From Streptomyces durocortorensis (GTDB taxonomy: Bacteria; Actinomycetota; Actinomycetes; Streptomycetales; Streptomycetaceae): DNA of 64,000 bases. The notes beneath the pieces were generated by a model. That model was given only the letters and a program-made list of their open reading frames with translations, had not been told where the DNA came from and ran no database searches. Shown here one piece after another: positions 51,451 through 60,787 of this stretch. Location of the stretch: contig NZ_CP134500.1 in assembly GCF_031760065.1 (NCBI RefSeq), positions 3,844,001-3,908,000 of the forward strand, read 5' to 3'. The position numbers and the translations under genes are program-made. How positions within the stretch are numbered: position 1 is the stretch's first letter; every line of letters starts with the position of its first letter.

Positions 51451-52254
51451 ATGCCCCCGGCCAAGAAGCGCCCGCGCGCCTACGACCACCTCAGGACCCG
51501 GACCGCCGTCCTCGCACAGTTCGGCCATGTGCGGGACGCCGTCCGCACGTTGACGCCCGACCAGCTCGCCCGGCCGACCAGGCTCGGAGCCTGGACGGTG
51601 CGCGAGCTCGCCGCGCATGTCGCGATGGGGCTCGCCAGTGTCGGCCGGTCCCTGGACCAGCCGGAGCCGCCCGGCCCCAAGCCCGAGGTCGCCCTGCCGC
51701 AGTGGCCCTCGGCCACCGCGGCCCACGCCGGCCGGATCGCCGAGGACGTCGAGGAGCTGGCGGCCGCCCATCGCGATCTGGACGCGCTGTACGAGGAGGC
51801 GGAGGCGGGGTTCACCGCGGCTGTCCTGGCGTCCGGCACCGGAGAACGGCTGCTGGTCACCCGGGTCGGCTCCATGCGCCTGACCGACTTCCTGGTCACC
51901 CGGACCGTCGAGCTGATCGTCCACACGGACGACCTGAACGAGGCGCTCGGAACGGAGATCCCGTACGACCGGCAGGCGCTGGCCGCCTGCACCCGGCTGC
52001 TGGCGGACGCCCTCGCGGACCGGGCGCCCGGCGGTTCCGTCGAGGTGCGGGTCCCGCCGTTCGCGGTGGTCCAGTGCATCGGCGGCCCCAGGCACACGCG
52101 CGGGACCCCGCCCAATGTCGTGGAGACCGGCCCGCTGACCTGGATCCGGCTCGCCACCGGGCGTACGGAGTGGGCGCGGGCCCTGGAGGACGCCGAGGTC
52201 AGCGCCGGCGGCGAGCGGGCGGACCTGGCCGCGCTGCTGCCCCTGATGGGCTGA
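51451..52254 (+). CDS. Maleylpyruvate isomerase/DinB-like, mycothiol-dependent family
   Basis: A 267-residue protein. N-terminal DinB-like bundle: LTPDQLARPTRLGAWTVREL with AAHVAMGLASV giving one metal His, and LTDFLVTRTVELIVHTDDL giving the next. C-terminal SCP2-like domain (VPPFAVVQCIGGPRHTRGTP, TWIRLATGRTEWARAL). This is the actinobacterial TIGR03083-type family that includes mycothiol-dependent maleylpyruvate isomerase; most members have unknown thiol-transfer reactions. Ten bases after the M23 gene, hence probably co-transcribed. Confidence 0.85.
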   Translation: MPPAKKRPRAYDHLRTRTAVLAQFGHVRDAVRTLTPDQLARPTRLGAWTVRELAAHVAMGLASVGRSLDQPEPPGPKPEVALPQWPSATAAHAGRIAEDVEELAAAHRDLDALYEEAEAGFTAAVLASGTGERLLVTRVGSMRLTDFLVTRTVELIVHTDDLNEALGTEIPYDRQALAACTRLLADALADRAPGGSVEVRVPPFAVVQCIGGPRHTRGTPPNVVETGPLTWIRLATGRTEWARALEDAEVSAGGERADLAALLPLMG

Positions 52255-52301
52255 GCCCGACGGGGCGGAACCGGATCGGCCCCTCGTACCGTCCCATCGC
52301 C

Positions 52302-53174
52302 ATGCACACACAACGTATGGCTGTCAGCGTCAGCGTCCTGGCCCTCCTCACCCTCGCCGCCTGCGGTACGGAGCCGGGTTCCGGGTCCGGTTCCGGCGCG
52401 GGCTCCGGCGACCGCGGCGACACCGTGCGGAGCGATGTGCCCGTCACGGGGGTGCGGTGGAACGTGGACTCCGTCACCGTCGGGGGCAAGAAGACCGAGG
52501 CGCCCGACGGCGCCCGGCTGGAGATCGACCCGAAGGGCCGGGCCACCGCGAACTTCGGCTGCAACCACATCAGCGCCGAGGCCCGTGTCGAGGGCGACCG
52601 GATCACCGTGGGCGGGCCCGTCTCCACGCAGATGGCGTGCGAGGAGGACATCGAGGCGTTCGAGAAGGCCGCCACCCGCGCGCTCACCGGCGAACTCACC
52701 GCGAAGCTCGCGGGCAAGAAGCTCACCCTCACCACCGGCGGCGGCGACACCGTCGCGCTCAGCGAGCAGCCCGCCGCCGATCTCGTGGGCACCCGTTGGG
52801 CGGTGAACACCCTGCTCAGCGGCGAGAGCGCGACCTCCGTCCCGGCCGATCTGCCCCAGGAGCGGACGCCGCACCTCACCTTCCGCGAGAACGGCACGGT
52901 CGAGGGCAACTCCGGCTGCAACGCCTTCCACGCCAAGGCCACGGTGAAGGGCGACACGATCACCTTCGGGCCGGTGGCCGGGACCCGCAGGATGTGCCCG
53001 AAGGCGGAGATGGAGACGGAGCGCGCGGTGCTCGCCGCCCTCGACGGCAAGGTGACGTACACGATCAAGGGGCAGACGCTCACGCTCACCGCCGCCGACG
53101 ACAAGGGGATCGCCGCCACGGCCGCGGACGCGGAGGCGAAGGGCGCCCCGAAGACCCCGCGGCAGCACGGCTGA
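52302..53174 (+). CDS. Lipoprotein with two META (HslJ-like) domains
   Basis: A 290-residue lipoprotein: signal with lipobox LTLAAC (Cys 21), then a Gly/Ser linker, and two META domains, each with the WxxxS start and GCN motif (VRWNVDSVTVGG, FGCNHISAEARV; TRWAVNTLLSGE, SGCNAFHAKATV). META/HslJ domains occur in stress-related envelope proteins such as HslJ, linked to novobiocin tolerance in E. coli. ATG at 52302. Forty-seven bases downstream of the preceding gene. Confidence 0.88.
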   Translation: MHTQRMAVSVSVLALLTLAACGTEPGSGSGSGAGSGDRGDTVRSDVPVTGVRWNVDSVTVGGKKTEAPDGARLEIDPKGRATANFGCNHISAEARVEGDRITVGGPVSTQMACEEDIEAFEKAATRALTGELTAKLAGKKLTLTTGGGDTVALSEQPAADLVGTRWAVNTLLSGESATSVPADLPQERTPHLTFRENGTVEGNSGCNAFHAKATVKGDTITFGPVAGTRRMCPKAEMETERAVLAALDGKVTYTIKGQTLTLTAADDKGIAATAADAEAKGAPKTPRQHG

Positions 53175-53548
53175 CCCCGGCCACAGGCCCCGGCACACCG
53201 CGCGTACGGTGTGAGGCTCACCACGAAACGAGCGTTCGGCCAGCGGTCGGGCCGGGGCCCGGGGCCTCACCGAACGCCACGGCCGGGCGGTCGTCACCGG
53301 GGCGCGGCCTCCGGTCCGGACGGACGCCCCGACCGGCCGGTAACCGGCTCCGCAGCCGGGCGGCAGGCGCCGGACGCCGACCACGGGGGGCCTGCCCGCC
53401 CACCCGCCGCTCACCCTGGGTGACCGGCCGAAGCCCCCCGAAACGCCCTCCCGGCACCGGCCCGCGACGCGTTCCCCGTGCTCCGCCGTGTCCTTGCCGG
53501 CCGGTCCCGAATTCGGACCAGTGGTCGATCTCGCCTACACTCGGTGCT
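53175..53548. other. Gap upstream of purF
   Basis: No gene or RNA motif recognised. Very GC-rich with several weak inverted repeats. Near its end TACACT (53536-53541) with TTCGGA (53512-53517) at 18-bp spacing could be a promoter; that would put transcription start at about the purF GTG, giving a leaderless message. Confidence 0.4.
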
Positions 53549-55075
53549 GTGCCCCGTGGTGATGGACGACTCAACCACGACCTGCTCCCCGGAGAGAAAG
53601 GCCCCCAGGACGCTTGTGGCGTCTTCGGTGTCTGGGCTCCGGGTGAAGAGGTCGCCAAGCTCACCTATTTCGGACTGTATGCCCTGCAGCACCGCGGACA
53701 GGAGTCCGCGGGCATCGCAGTGAGCAACGGGTCCCAGATCCTGGTCTTCAAGGACATGGGACTGGTCTCGCAGGTCTTCGACGAAACGTCTCTGGGTTCT
53801 CTCCAGGGCCATATCGCGGTCGGTCATGCCCGCTACTCCACCACCGGTGCCTCGGTGTGGGAGAACGCGCAGCCGACGTTCCGTGCCACCGCGCACGGCT
53901 CGATCGCCCTCGGCCACAACGGGAACCTGGTCAACACCGCCCAGCTCGCGGAGATGGTCGCCGACCTCCCGCGCAAGGACGGCCGCGCCACCCAGGTCGC
54001 CGCGACCAACGACACCGACCTGGTGACCGCGCTGCTCGCCGGTCAGCGCGACGAGGACGACAAGCCCCTCACCATCGAGGAAGCCGCCGCCAAGGTGCTC
54101 CCCGACGTCAAGGGCGCCTTCTCCCTCGTCTTCATGGACGAGCACACGCTCTACGCCGCCCGCGACCCGCAGGGCATCCGCCCGCTGGTCCTCGGCCGGC
54201 TGGAGCGCGGCTGGGTGGTCGCCTCGGAGTCCGCCGCCCTCGACATCTGCGGCGCCAGCTACGTACGCGAGATCGAGCCGGGCGAGCTCGTCGCCATCGA
54301 CGAGAACGGTCTGCGCACCTCCCGATTCGCAGAAGCGAAGCCCAAGGGCTGCGTCTTCGAGTATGTGTACCTGGCCCGCCCCGACACCGACATCGCCGGG
54401 CGGAACGTCTACCTCTCCCGCGTGGAGATGGGCCGCAAGCTGGCCGCCGAGGCCCCCGTCGAGGCGGATCTCGTCATAGCGACCCCGGAATCCGGCACCC
54501 CCGCCGCGATCGGGTACGCGGAAGCCAGCGGCATCCCCTTCGGCGCCGGACTGGTGAAGAACGCCTACGTCGGCCGGACCTTCATCCAGCCCTCGCAGAC
54601 CATCCGCCAGCTCGGCATCCGGCTCAAGCTGAATCCGCTGAAGGAAGTCATCAAGGGCAAGCGCCTGGTGGTCGTCGACGACTCGATCGTCCGCGGCAAC
54701 ACCCAGCGCGCCCTGGTCAGGATGCTCCGTGAGGCCGGAGCGGCCGAGATCCACATCCGGATCTCCTCCCCGCCGGTCAAGTGGCCCTGCTTCTTCGGCA
54801 TCGACTTCGCGACCCGCGCCGAACTGATCGCCAACGGCATGACCGTCGACGAGATCTGCACCTCGATGGGCGCCGACTCGCTCTCGTACATCTCGATCGA
54901 CTCGATGATCGAGGCGACGACGATCGACAAGCCGAACCTCTGCCGCGCCTGCTTCGACGGTGAATATCCGATGGAGCTCCCGGACCCGGAGCTGCTCGGC
55001 AAGCAGCTGCTGGAGACCGAGCTGGCGGCGGGCCCCGCGGCGACCGCCGCGGCCGACGCGCTGCGCCGTCCGTGA
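53549..55075 (+). CDS. purF: Amidophosphoribosyltransferase
   Basis: Committing step of purine synthesis: PRPP plus glutamine to 5-phosphoribosylamine. 508 residues. A 22-residue propeptide precedes the catalytic Cys23 (GPQDACGVFGVWAPG). The glutaminase half has YFGLYALQHRGQESAG and HNGNLVNTAQL; the phosphoribosyltransferase half has VIATPESGTPAAIGYAEASG and the PRPP loop VVVDDSIVRGNTQ. Four Cys typical of the Fe-S type occur (VKWPCFFGID, LCRACFDGEYP). The GTG at 53549 is selected because the family begins there, although the frame is open far upstream. Sixty-three bp upstream of purM. Confidence 0.96.
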   Translation: MPRGDGRLNHDLLPGEKGPQDACGVFGVWAPGEEVAKLTYFGLYALQHRGQESAGIAVSNGSQILVFKDMGLVSQVFDETSLGSLQGHIAVGHARYSTTGASVWENAQPTFRATAHGSIALGHNGNLVNTAQLAEMVADLPRKDGRATQVAATNDTDLVTALLAGQRDEDDKPLTIEEAAAKVLPDVKGAFSLVFMDEHTLYAARDPQGIRPLVLGRLERGWVVASESAALDICGASYVREIEPGELVAIDENGLRTSRFAEAKPKGCVFEYVYLARPDTDIAGRNVYLSRVEMGRKLAAEAPVEADLVIATPESGTPAAIGYAEASGIPFGAGLVKNAYVGRTFIQPSQTIRQLGIRLKLNPLKEVIKGKRLVVVDDSIVRGNTQRALVRMLREAGAAEIHIRISSPPVKWPCFFGIDFATRAELIANGMTVDEICTSMGADSLSYISIDSMIEATTIDKPNLCRACFDGEYPMELPDPELLGKQLLETELAAGPAATAAADALRRP

Positions 55076-55138
55076 CCCGGACCGGTTCCGCGTCCCTCCC
55101 TCCCCAGCCCCGTATCTCCACACGAAAGATCCCAGGCC

Positions 55139-56212
55139 ATGTCTGAGACAACAGGTGCTTCCTACGCGGCGGCCGGCGTCGACATCGAAGCCGGCGACCG
55201 TGCCGTCGAGCTGATGAAGGAGTGGGTGAAGAAGACGCAGCGCCCCGAGGTCGCGGGCCTCGGCGGCCTCGGCGGGTTCGCCGGTCTCTTCGACGCCTCG
55301 GCGCTCAAGCGCTACGAGCGCCCGCTCCTGGCCTCCGCCACGGACGGCGTGGGCACCAAGGTGGACCTGGCGCGGCAGATGGGCGTGTACGACACCATCG
55401 GCCACGACCTCGTCGGCATGGTCGTGGACGACCTCGTCGTCTGCGGCGCCGAGCCGCTGTTCATGACCGACTACATCTGCGTCGGCAAGGTGCACCCCGA
55501 GCGTGTCGCGGCCATCGTGAAGGGGATCGCAGAAGGCTGCGTCCTGGCGGGCTGCGCCCTGGTCGGCGGCGAGACCGCCGAGCACCCCGGTCTGCTGGGC
55601 CCGGACGACTTCGATGTCGCCGGAGCCGGTACGGGCGTGGTCGAGGCCGACCGACTGCTCGGCCCGGACCGTATCCGCAAGGGTGACGCGGTCATCGCGA
55701 TGGCGTCCTCCGGTCTTCACTCCAACGGGTACTCGCTCGTCCGCCATGTGGTCTTCGACCGGGCGGGCTGGACGCTGGACCGGCAGGTCGAGGAGTTCGG
55801 CCGGACGCTCGGCGAGGAGCTTCTGGAGCCCACCCGGATCTACTCCCTGGACTGCCTGGCGCTCACCCGGACGACCGAGGTGCACGGCTTCAGCCACGTC
55901 ACCGGCGGCGGCCTGGCGAACAACCTGGCCCGGGTCATCCCGGACGGGCTGCACGCCACAGTCGATCGCTCCACCTGGACGCCCGGCGCGGTCTTCGACC
56001 TCGTCGGCAGGGCCGGGAACGTGGAGCAGCTGGAGCTGGAGAAGACGCTGAACATGGGCGTCGGCATGATCGCGATCGTCCCGGCGGACTCGGTGGACGC
56101 CGCGCTGACGACCCTGGCCGACCGCGGGGTCGACTCCTGGGTCGCCGGTGAGATCACCGACCGCGGTGACCGCACCACGGGAGCCCAGCTGACCGGCAGC
56201 TACGCACGCTAG
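55139..56212 (+). CDS. purM: AIR synthetase
   Basis: Phosphoribosylformylglycinamidine cyclo-ligase, 357 residues, closing the imidazole ring with ATP. Motifs: SATDGVGTKVDLARQMGVYD, TIGHDLVGMVVDDLVVCGAE, GCALVGGETAEHPG, MASSGLHSNGYSLVR, VTGGGLANNLARV. Its N-terminus (SETTGASYAAAGVDIEAGDR) is typical. Probably transcribed with purF. A hairpin follows 78 nt after the stop. Confidence 0.97.
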   Translation: MSETTGASYAAAGVDIEAGDRAVELMKEWVKKTQRPEVAGLGGLGGFAGLFDASALKRYERPLLASATDGVGTKVDLARQMGVYDTIGHDLVGMVVDDLVVCGAEPLFMTDYICVGKVHPERVAAIVKGIAEGCVLAGCALVGGETAEHPGLLGPDDFDVAGAGTGVVEADRLLGPDRIRKGDAVIAMASSGLHSNGYSLVRHVVFDRAGWTLDRQVEEFGRTLGEELLEPTRIYSLDCLALTRTTEVHGFSHVTGGGLANNLARVIPDGLHATVDRSTWTPGAVFDLVGRAGNVEQLELEKTLNMGVGMIAIVPADSVDAALTTLADRGVDSWVAGEITDRGDRTTGAQLTGSYAR

Positions 56213-56290
56213 GACGCATGCCGCGGTGCGCCGGGCGGACGCCCGGCGCACGACGGCCAGCGTGTCCGCTTCCGTGTCGGGACAGCACAG

Positions 56291-56321
56291 AACCCGGCCC
56301 GGGGCAGGCCCGGACCGGGTT
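56291..56321. terminator. Hairpin between purM and DUF3073 gene
   Basis: AACCCGG (56291-56297) and CCGGGTT (56315-56321) enclose a second pairing CCCGG/CCGG-type core, followed by GTTGT. Lies between two convergent genes and can serve both. Confidence 0.7.
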
Positions 56322-56338
56322 GTTGTGTCAGCGCGAGG

Positions 56339-56596
56339 TCAAGCGCCGCGGCGCTGGGACGAGGGACCGGACTGATCGTCCTGATCCTCGTCATCATCCT
56401 GGTTGTAGCGATCCGCGTACTGTGCGTACGGGTCATCTTCCTCGTCGTCGTCCTCGAACGGCTCTGCGTTCGGTGGCTGACTCGAAGGCGATGCGCCCAG
56501 CTCATTGGCCAGACGCGACAGGTCCGTCCCGCCGCTGCTGTACTTCAGCTGGCGGGCGACCTTGGTCTGCTTGGCCTTTGCCCGGCCGCGCCCCAT
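56339..56596 (-). CDS. DUF3073 protein
   Basis: An 85-residue actinobacterial protein of unknown function: basic start MGRGRAKAKQTKVARQLKYS, SGGTDLSRLANELG in the centre, and a highly acidic tail (EPFEDDDEEDDPYAQYADRY). The conserved basic block suggests nucleic acid binding. The ATG at 56596 begins the family's conserved sequence; 19 codons upstream are not part of it. Convergent with purM. Confidence 0.9.
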   Translation of the reverse strand: MGRGRAKAKQTKVARQLKYSSGGTDLSRLANELGASPSSQPPNAEPFEDDDEEDDPYAQYADRYNQDDDEDQDDQSGPSSQRRGA

Positions 56597-56820
56597 GGCT
56601 CGACCCCCTCGGTGACGGGGCTCGACGGCCCCAGAGTCTTGACACCCGTTCATGTTTCAGGACGGACTCTCGGCAGAGAGACCGCGCCTGTAGGGCTTTA
56701 ACGGTACCTGCTTCCGTGGCCATACGGTACGCCGCCCGCATCACGGTCCCCGGCACAGGGCCAGTGAGGAGCCCCGTCCCCGCTGGTCAACTGCGATTTT
56801 AACCTCTTGTGGGCGTACGA

Positions 56821-56860
56821 CCCGCCGACCGGCGTGAGTCTTGTCTCGTCGGTCGGCGGG
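56821..56860 (-). terminator. Hairpin downstream of vdh
   Basis: CCCGCCGACC (56821-56830) and GGTCGGCGGG (56851-56860), a perfect 10-bp stem, 18 nt after the vdh stop on the minus strand. Confidence 0.7.
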
Positions 56861-56877
56861 CCGTGACCGCGCCCGGC

Positions 56878-57969
56878 TCAGCGGCCGCGTGCCTCCGCCA
56901 TCCGCTGCTCGGCGATCCGGTCGGCCGCCGCGGCCGGCGGAATTCCGTCCTTCTTCGCACGTGCGAATATTTCCAGCGTGGTGTCGAAGATCTTCGCGGC
57001 CTTCGCCTTGCACCGGTCGAAGTCGAACCCGTGCAGCTCGTCGGCGACCTGGATCACGCCACCGGCGTTGACCACGTAGTCGGGTGCGTAGAGAACCGAC
57101 CGGTCGGCCAGGTCCTTCTCCACACCCGGGTGTGCGAGCTGGTTGTTGGCCGCGCCGCACACCACCTTCGCGGTGAGGACGGGCACGGTGGCGTCGTTGA
57201 GCGCGCCGCCGAGCGCGCACGGCGCGTAGACGTCCAGGCCCTCGGTACGGATGAGCGCGTCGGTGTCCGCGGCGACCGCGACCTCGGGGTGCAGGTCGGT
57301 GATCCGGCGTACCGACTCCTCGCGGACATCGGTGATCACCACGTTCGCGCCGTCCGAGAGCAGGTGCTCGACGAGGTGGTGGCCCACCTTGCCGACGCCG
57401 GCGACGCCGACCGTGCGGCCGCGCAGCGTCGGGTCGCCCCACAGGTGCTGGGCCGAGGCGCGCATGCCCTGGAAGACGCCGAAGGCGGTGAGCACCGAGG
57501 AGTCGCCCGCGCCGCCGTTCTCGGGGGAGCGGCCGGTGGTCCAGCGGCACTCCCGGGCGACGACGTCCATGTCGGCGACGTACGTGCCGACGTCGCAGGC
57601 GGTGACGTAACGGCCGCCGAGAGAGGCGACGAACCGGCCGTAGGCGAGGAGGAGTTCCTCGCTCTTGATCTGCTCCGGGTCGCCGATGATGACGGCCTTG
57701 CCGCCACCGTGGTCGAGCCCGGCCAGGGCGTTCTTGTACGACATCCCGCGCGAGAGGTTCAGCGCGTCGGCGACGGCCTCGGCCTCGGAGGCGTACGGGT
57801 AGAAGCGGGTGCCGCCGAGGGCCGGGCCCAGGGCGGTGGAGTGGAGGGCGATGACGGCCTTGAGGCCGCTGGCACGGTCCTGGCAGATCACGACTTGCTC
57901 GTGGCCCCCCTGGTCCGAGTGGAACAGGGTGTGCAGTGCATCGACAGGCGCGCCGGTCACATCGGTCAC
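56878..57969 (-). CDS. vdh: Valine (branched-chain amino acid) dehydrogenase
   Basis: NAD-dependent oxidative deamination of L-valine and relatives, feeding branched-chain acyl-CoA precursors for fatty acids and polyketides. 363 residues, as expected for Streptomyces Vdh. Dehydrogenase motifs: [15 protein letters not shown], catalytic Lys region [15 protein letters not shown], Rossmann [13 protein letters not shown], and [13 protein letters not shown]. The GTG start at 57969 gives [20 protein letters not shown], the usual Vdh start, preceded by GGGAG; a frame extends far upstream but is not Vdh-like. Single gene with its own hairpin. Confidence 0.93.
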   Translation of the reverse strand: MTDVTGAPVDALHTLFHSDQGGHEQVVICQDRASGLKAVIALHSTALGPALGGTRFYPYASEAEAVADALNLSRGMSYKNALAGLDHGGGKAVIIGDPEQIKSEELLLAYGRFVASLGGRYVTACDVGTYVADMDVVARECRWTTGRSPENGGAGDSSVLTAFGVFQGMRASAQHLWGDPTLRGRTVGVAGVGKVGHHLVEHLLSDGANVVITDVREESVRRITDLHPEVAVAADTDALIRTEGLDVYAPCALGGALNDATVPVLTAKVVCGAANNQLAHPGVEKDLADRSVLYAPDYVVNAGGVIQVADELHGFDFDRCKAKAAKIFDTTLEIFARAKKDGIPPAAAADRIAEQRMAEARGR

Positions 57970-58145
57970 TGTGGTGACTCCCAAATAACGAAGCGGCAGG
58001 AGGCCCTCCTGAGGGTGGGGAGGACCCCGGACCGACCGGCACGGCCGGTCCGATGGGCAAGAGCGTAAGTCCTCCGGCGGCGCGGATCTGCCCCCGTGCG
58101 GAGGATCACCCCCTGGGGGTGTACGGCCGTGACACGATGCGCTGC

Positions 58146-59000
58146 ATGTCGGTGGTGTCTTCGGTGCTCGTCCCTTACGCGTCCTACCTCCGGATCTACG
58201 AGCCGCTCGCCGCGTTCGCCGAGCCCGAGCGGAGTCACTGGGCGCGCTACGCGCAGCGCGCGGACCTTCCCACGGCCCAGGACGAACTGCGCCGCTCGCT
58301 GGCCGACTTGGTGCCGACGCCGCCGGTGGGGGTGCCCGTGCACGAGAGCGGCGACGCGTTCGTGGCGGAGCTGGACGGGGTGGTGTGCGTCTGCCCGTGG
58401 CGCACCCGGCTGCGGGGCTGGCTCGCCCTGGAGGGGCTGGAGGAACAGGGGGGAATGTTTCCGGCCAACGTGCTGGACGCCCTGCTGCCATCGGTGGTGC
58501 GCGGCCAGGCGAGGGCGGACCACGAGCGCTGGCAGGCCCGGCACCCGGACGCGCGGCCGTGGATCCGCACCACGGTGTGGCAGGTCCCGGTGCGCTGGTT
58601 CGTCCTCTTCCACGACGAGGAGCGGGAGTACGCGGCGGCGGACGGCGAGGGCGCCTGCCCCGTTCTGCGCTACCGCACCCCGATGGTGGAGGCCCGCCGG
58701 CGGCTGGCGCGGGCGCTGCGCACGCTGCGCGAGAGCGTCGCCGAGGGCCCGCTGACCGAGGGCCTGGTGGATGTGGGCCGCTGGCTGGAGGAGTTCCATC
58801 CGCGCTCGCTGGTCGAGCTCGACTACGGCGGCCTGGTGCACGCGCTGCCGGCGGAGCAGCTGGACGCGGACCGGTCGGCGGCCGACGTGGCGGAGGGGCT
58901 CGCCGCGCTCCGGGACGGTGACAGCGAGGCGGCGGGCGCGGCCTACGCGCGGCTGGCGGAGCGCTGGCGGGCGGTTCGGCACCGCCAGTTCACCAATTGA
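58146..59000 (+). CDS. Conserved actinobacterial protein of unknown function (DUF8083-like)
   Basis: A 284-residue soluble protein without a named activity. Visible features: [21 protein letters not shown] at the start, [38 protein letters not shown], and a helical C-terminal half with [19 protein letters not shown]. No signal peptide or membrane segment. The start at 58146 is the first ATG giving the conserved N-terminus; ATG 58137 is also possible. It lies between vdh and bldC, a gene order I believe is common in Streptomyces. Confidence 0.75.
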   Translation: MSVVSSVLVPYASYLRIYEPLAAFAEPERSHWARYAQRADLPTAQDELRRSLADLVPTPPVGVPVHESGDAFVAELDGVVCVCPWRTRLRGWLALEGLEEQGGMFPANVLDALLPSVVRGQARADHERWQARHPDARPWIRTTVWQVPVRWFVLFHDEEREYAAADGEGACPVLRYRTPMVEARRRLARALRTLRESVAEGPLTEGLVDVGRWLEEFHPRSLVELDYGGLVHALPAEQLDADRSAADVAEGLAALRDGDSEAAGAAYARLAERWRAVRHRQFTN

Positions 59001-59622
59001 CGTGAAAAGACCCACAGCGGCATCAACGTGATGGAACCGGGGCATCCTTCATCCAGGACGAAAGGCGGGGACGCCGACCGAAGGGAGGAGGCAGAACTGA
59101 CGGGCTGTGAACCGGTGGCCCGTGTGACGCGTGAGGTCTCATGGGGCGAGTGAGGCGGGAGCGTACGCCGCTGGGCCCGGGACCTACGTCCCGAACCGGG
59201 CCTTTGTCTCAAGCGTGATGGACAGCACTTACGGGGCCCTTGCGTCCATCCCTACTCCTCATGCCAAAATAGGACAAGGAGTCCGGGGAGGGCTCCTTCT
59301 GTCCAAGTAAGGGCAGAATGCTCAGCATTGCACTCTATGGGGGGTCTGACGACTCCTGATCGCTCTGTGACTGATCGTCACTGTGGCGTGACTGTCCGCT
59401 ATGGCATGGTCCATCGGCTTCCGTCGCTGATGAACACCTGGGAGGGCAATTCCATCGGTTTGGCCGACGTGGCTGGACGGATGGTGTAGTTGTAGTGCCG
59501 AGGACAAGCCGTTCGTCCTATAACCGACTCGGCCCGCGTCCGCCATTTCGGGCAACGCGGGTCAAGGTGCAGAATTTAGAGGAAAGAACCGAGAAGGTTC
59601 GGTTCTCCCGAGGAGGCCGCTC
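59001..59622 (+). other. Long structured leader or RNA region upstream of bldC
   Basis: 622 bp without a protein gene and much less GC-rich than its neighbours. It holds a GGCCCGG/CCGGGCC hairpin near 59175-59205 (probably terminating the upstream gene), a bulged stem GGACAAGGAG (59272-59281) / CTCCTTCTGTCC (59293-59304), the small dyad GTGAC-TGATC-GTCAC near 59368, and a stem AGAACCGA (59585-59592) / TCGGTTCT (59599-59606) directly before the bldC ribosome site. It could be a long bldC leader, or include a small RNA. Confidence 0.5.
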
Positions 59623-59829
59623 ATGACCGCTCGCACCCCTGATGCCGAGCCGCTGCTGACCCCGGCTGAGGTTGCCACGATGTTCCGCGTGGACCCGAAG
59701 ACGGTCACCCGTTGGGCCAAGGCTGGCAAGCTCACGTCCATCCGCACGCTCGGTGGACATCGCCGGTACCGCGAGGCAGAGGTCCGCGCACTGCTTGCGG
59801 GTATTCCGCAGCAGCGCAGCGAGGCCTGA
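59623..59829 (+). CDS. bldC: Developmental regulator BldC
   Basis: A 68-residue MerR-type winged-helix protein without an effector domain; it binds direct repeats cooperatively and holds back sporulation genes, keeping vegetative growth. LLTPAEVATMFRVDPKTVTR, WAKAGKLTSIRTLGGHRRYR and EAEVRALLAG cover the whole domain, matching Streptomyces BldC closely. ATG with GAGGAGG 8 nt upstream; a leader hairpin ends 3 nt before that site and could limit initiation. A canonical terminator follows at 59987. Confidence 0.97.
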   Translation: MTARTPDAEPLLTPAEVATMFRVDPKTVTRWAKAGKLTSIRTLGGHRRYREAEVRALLAGIPQQRSEA

Positions 59830-59986
59830 CACACCCCTGCCGCGCAAGCAGCACAGCAGTAACGCAGTACAGCAGCACCATCGGGCAGCTTCCGGGTCCC
59901 CCAACCCAGCCGCCCGCCCATAGCTCCACTCGACGGACGCCTGCCCCAACGGGCGTCATACCTGTGTTCTGCGGGTGCGTCGTATC

Positions 59987-60026
59987 GATCGCGCTGGACT
60001 CCGCCGGGTCCAGCGCGATCTTTTTT
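59987..60026 (+). terminator. bldC terminator with U run
   Basis: GATCGCGCTGGAC (59987-59999) pairs with GTCCAGCGCGATC (60008-60020), followed by six Ts. One of the few classic rho-independent terminators with a U tract in this window. The remaining gap to 60352 carries the palindrome at 60204 and AT-rich DNA but no gene that I can support. Confidence 0.95.
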
Positions 60027-60203
60027 GTGCCCTCTGCCCGAGCCCTCCGCGGGGCTCCTCAGAACCGGGCGGTCGGTCGGCTTCAGGAGGTCGGCGGGGG
60101 CGTTCGTGGGCCTGTGAGCGGGTCTGTGCGGGAGTGTGGGTGAGCGTCCCGGACGCGGTGGGACGGCCCCGGACGGAACGGTCCTCGCGTACTTGCCGCC
60201 CTC

Positions 60204-60215
60204 GTGCAATTGCAC
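60204..60215. promoter_or_regulatory. GTGCAATTGCAC palindrome
   Basis: A perfect 12-bp palindrome at the start of an AT-rich block (60200-60290) that also contains TATTAAATT. A second dyad, GTGAC-TACC-GTCAC, lies at 60275-60288. Regulatory site for an unknown dimeric factor, or promoter of an unrecognised transcript. Confidence 0.4.
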
Positions 60216-60352
60216 ATATTAAATTCACCAGTTGTAGGGGAGGCGTAAAATCCCCCGGTCTGAAAACTGATTCGGTGACTACCGTCACACCACGCGATGC
60301 TTGCCAACTACGAGCCTGCCACGGTCCGAACGCGGAATCACCCGGCCGATGG

Positions 60353-60613
60353 TCATGTCGCGGAGGGCCTTTCGGCCCGGCCTCCGTCCCTGTCCCCGTC
60401 CCCGCGATCGTCCGGCTGCCCGGCGGCCTCCTGCGGGGCGTCGGAGGGGCTGGTGGGCTCGCTCCGCCCGCCGGGGTCTCCGGGGTCCATGGCGAGGCGC
60501 AGCAGGCGGTGGCAGACCGCGCAGTGCCGGGTGAGGTGGCGATAGCCGGAAGCGGCCGCCAGATGGGCGCGCAGCAGCGCGCGGGTCTCGTGTCGTGCTG
60601 TGGACGCGGACAT
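60353..60613 (-). CDS. DUF6274-type small protein
   Basis: An 86-residue protein. Conserved part: STARHETRALLRAHLAAASG, YRHLTRHCAVCHRLLRLAMD with a CxxC pair (Cys about 32 and 35), suggesting zinc or redox binding; the C-terminal tail is low complexity (Asp/Gly/Pro-rich). The ATG at 60613 is selected because GGAGG at 60622-60626 is spaced 8 nt from it; the GTG at 60622 would lie inside the ribosome site. Function unknown; neighbour of bldC. Confidence 0.8.
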   Translation of the reverse strand: MSASTARHETRALLRAHLAAASGYRHLTRHCAVCHRLLRLAMDPGDPGGRSEPTSPSDAPQEAAGQPDDRGDGDRDGGRAERPSAT

Positions 60614-60746
60614 ACGAGCCACCTCCCGGTGGGCCCGGCCGTCCCCCGCCGTGTGAAGCGCCGGGGTACGCCGAGAAACAGGGACAGCCTCTGCTTCTAC
60701 GAGGTACCCGCGGCAGGTGCCGCCGTCAAGACGCGGAGCACGACGC

Positions 60747-60781
60747 GAGAAAGCCCGGATCGAAACGATCCGGGCTTTCTC
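60747..60781 (-). terminator. tRNA-Asp terminator
   Basis: GAGAAAGCCCGGATCG (60747-60762) and exact inverse (60766-60781) with AAA loop, a 16-bp stem, 6 nt beyond the tRNA-Asp 3' end. Confidence 0.9.
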
Positions 60782-60787
60782 CTACTG

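Noticed and set aside
53175..53548. Riboswitch in front of purF
   Set aside because: I looked for purine, glycine or PRPP aptamer cores and cannot identify one; only weak GC-rich pairing is present.
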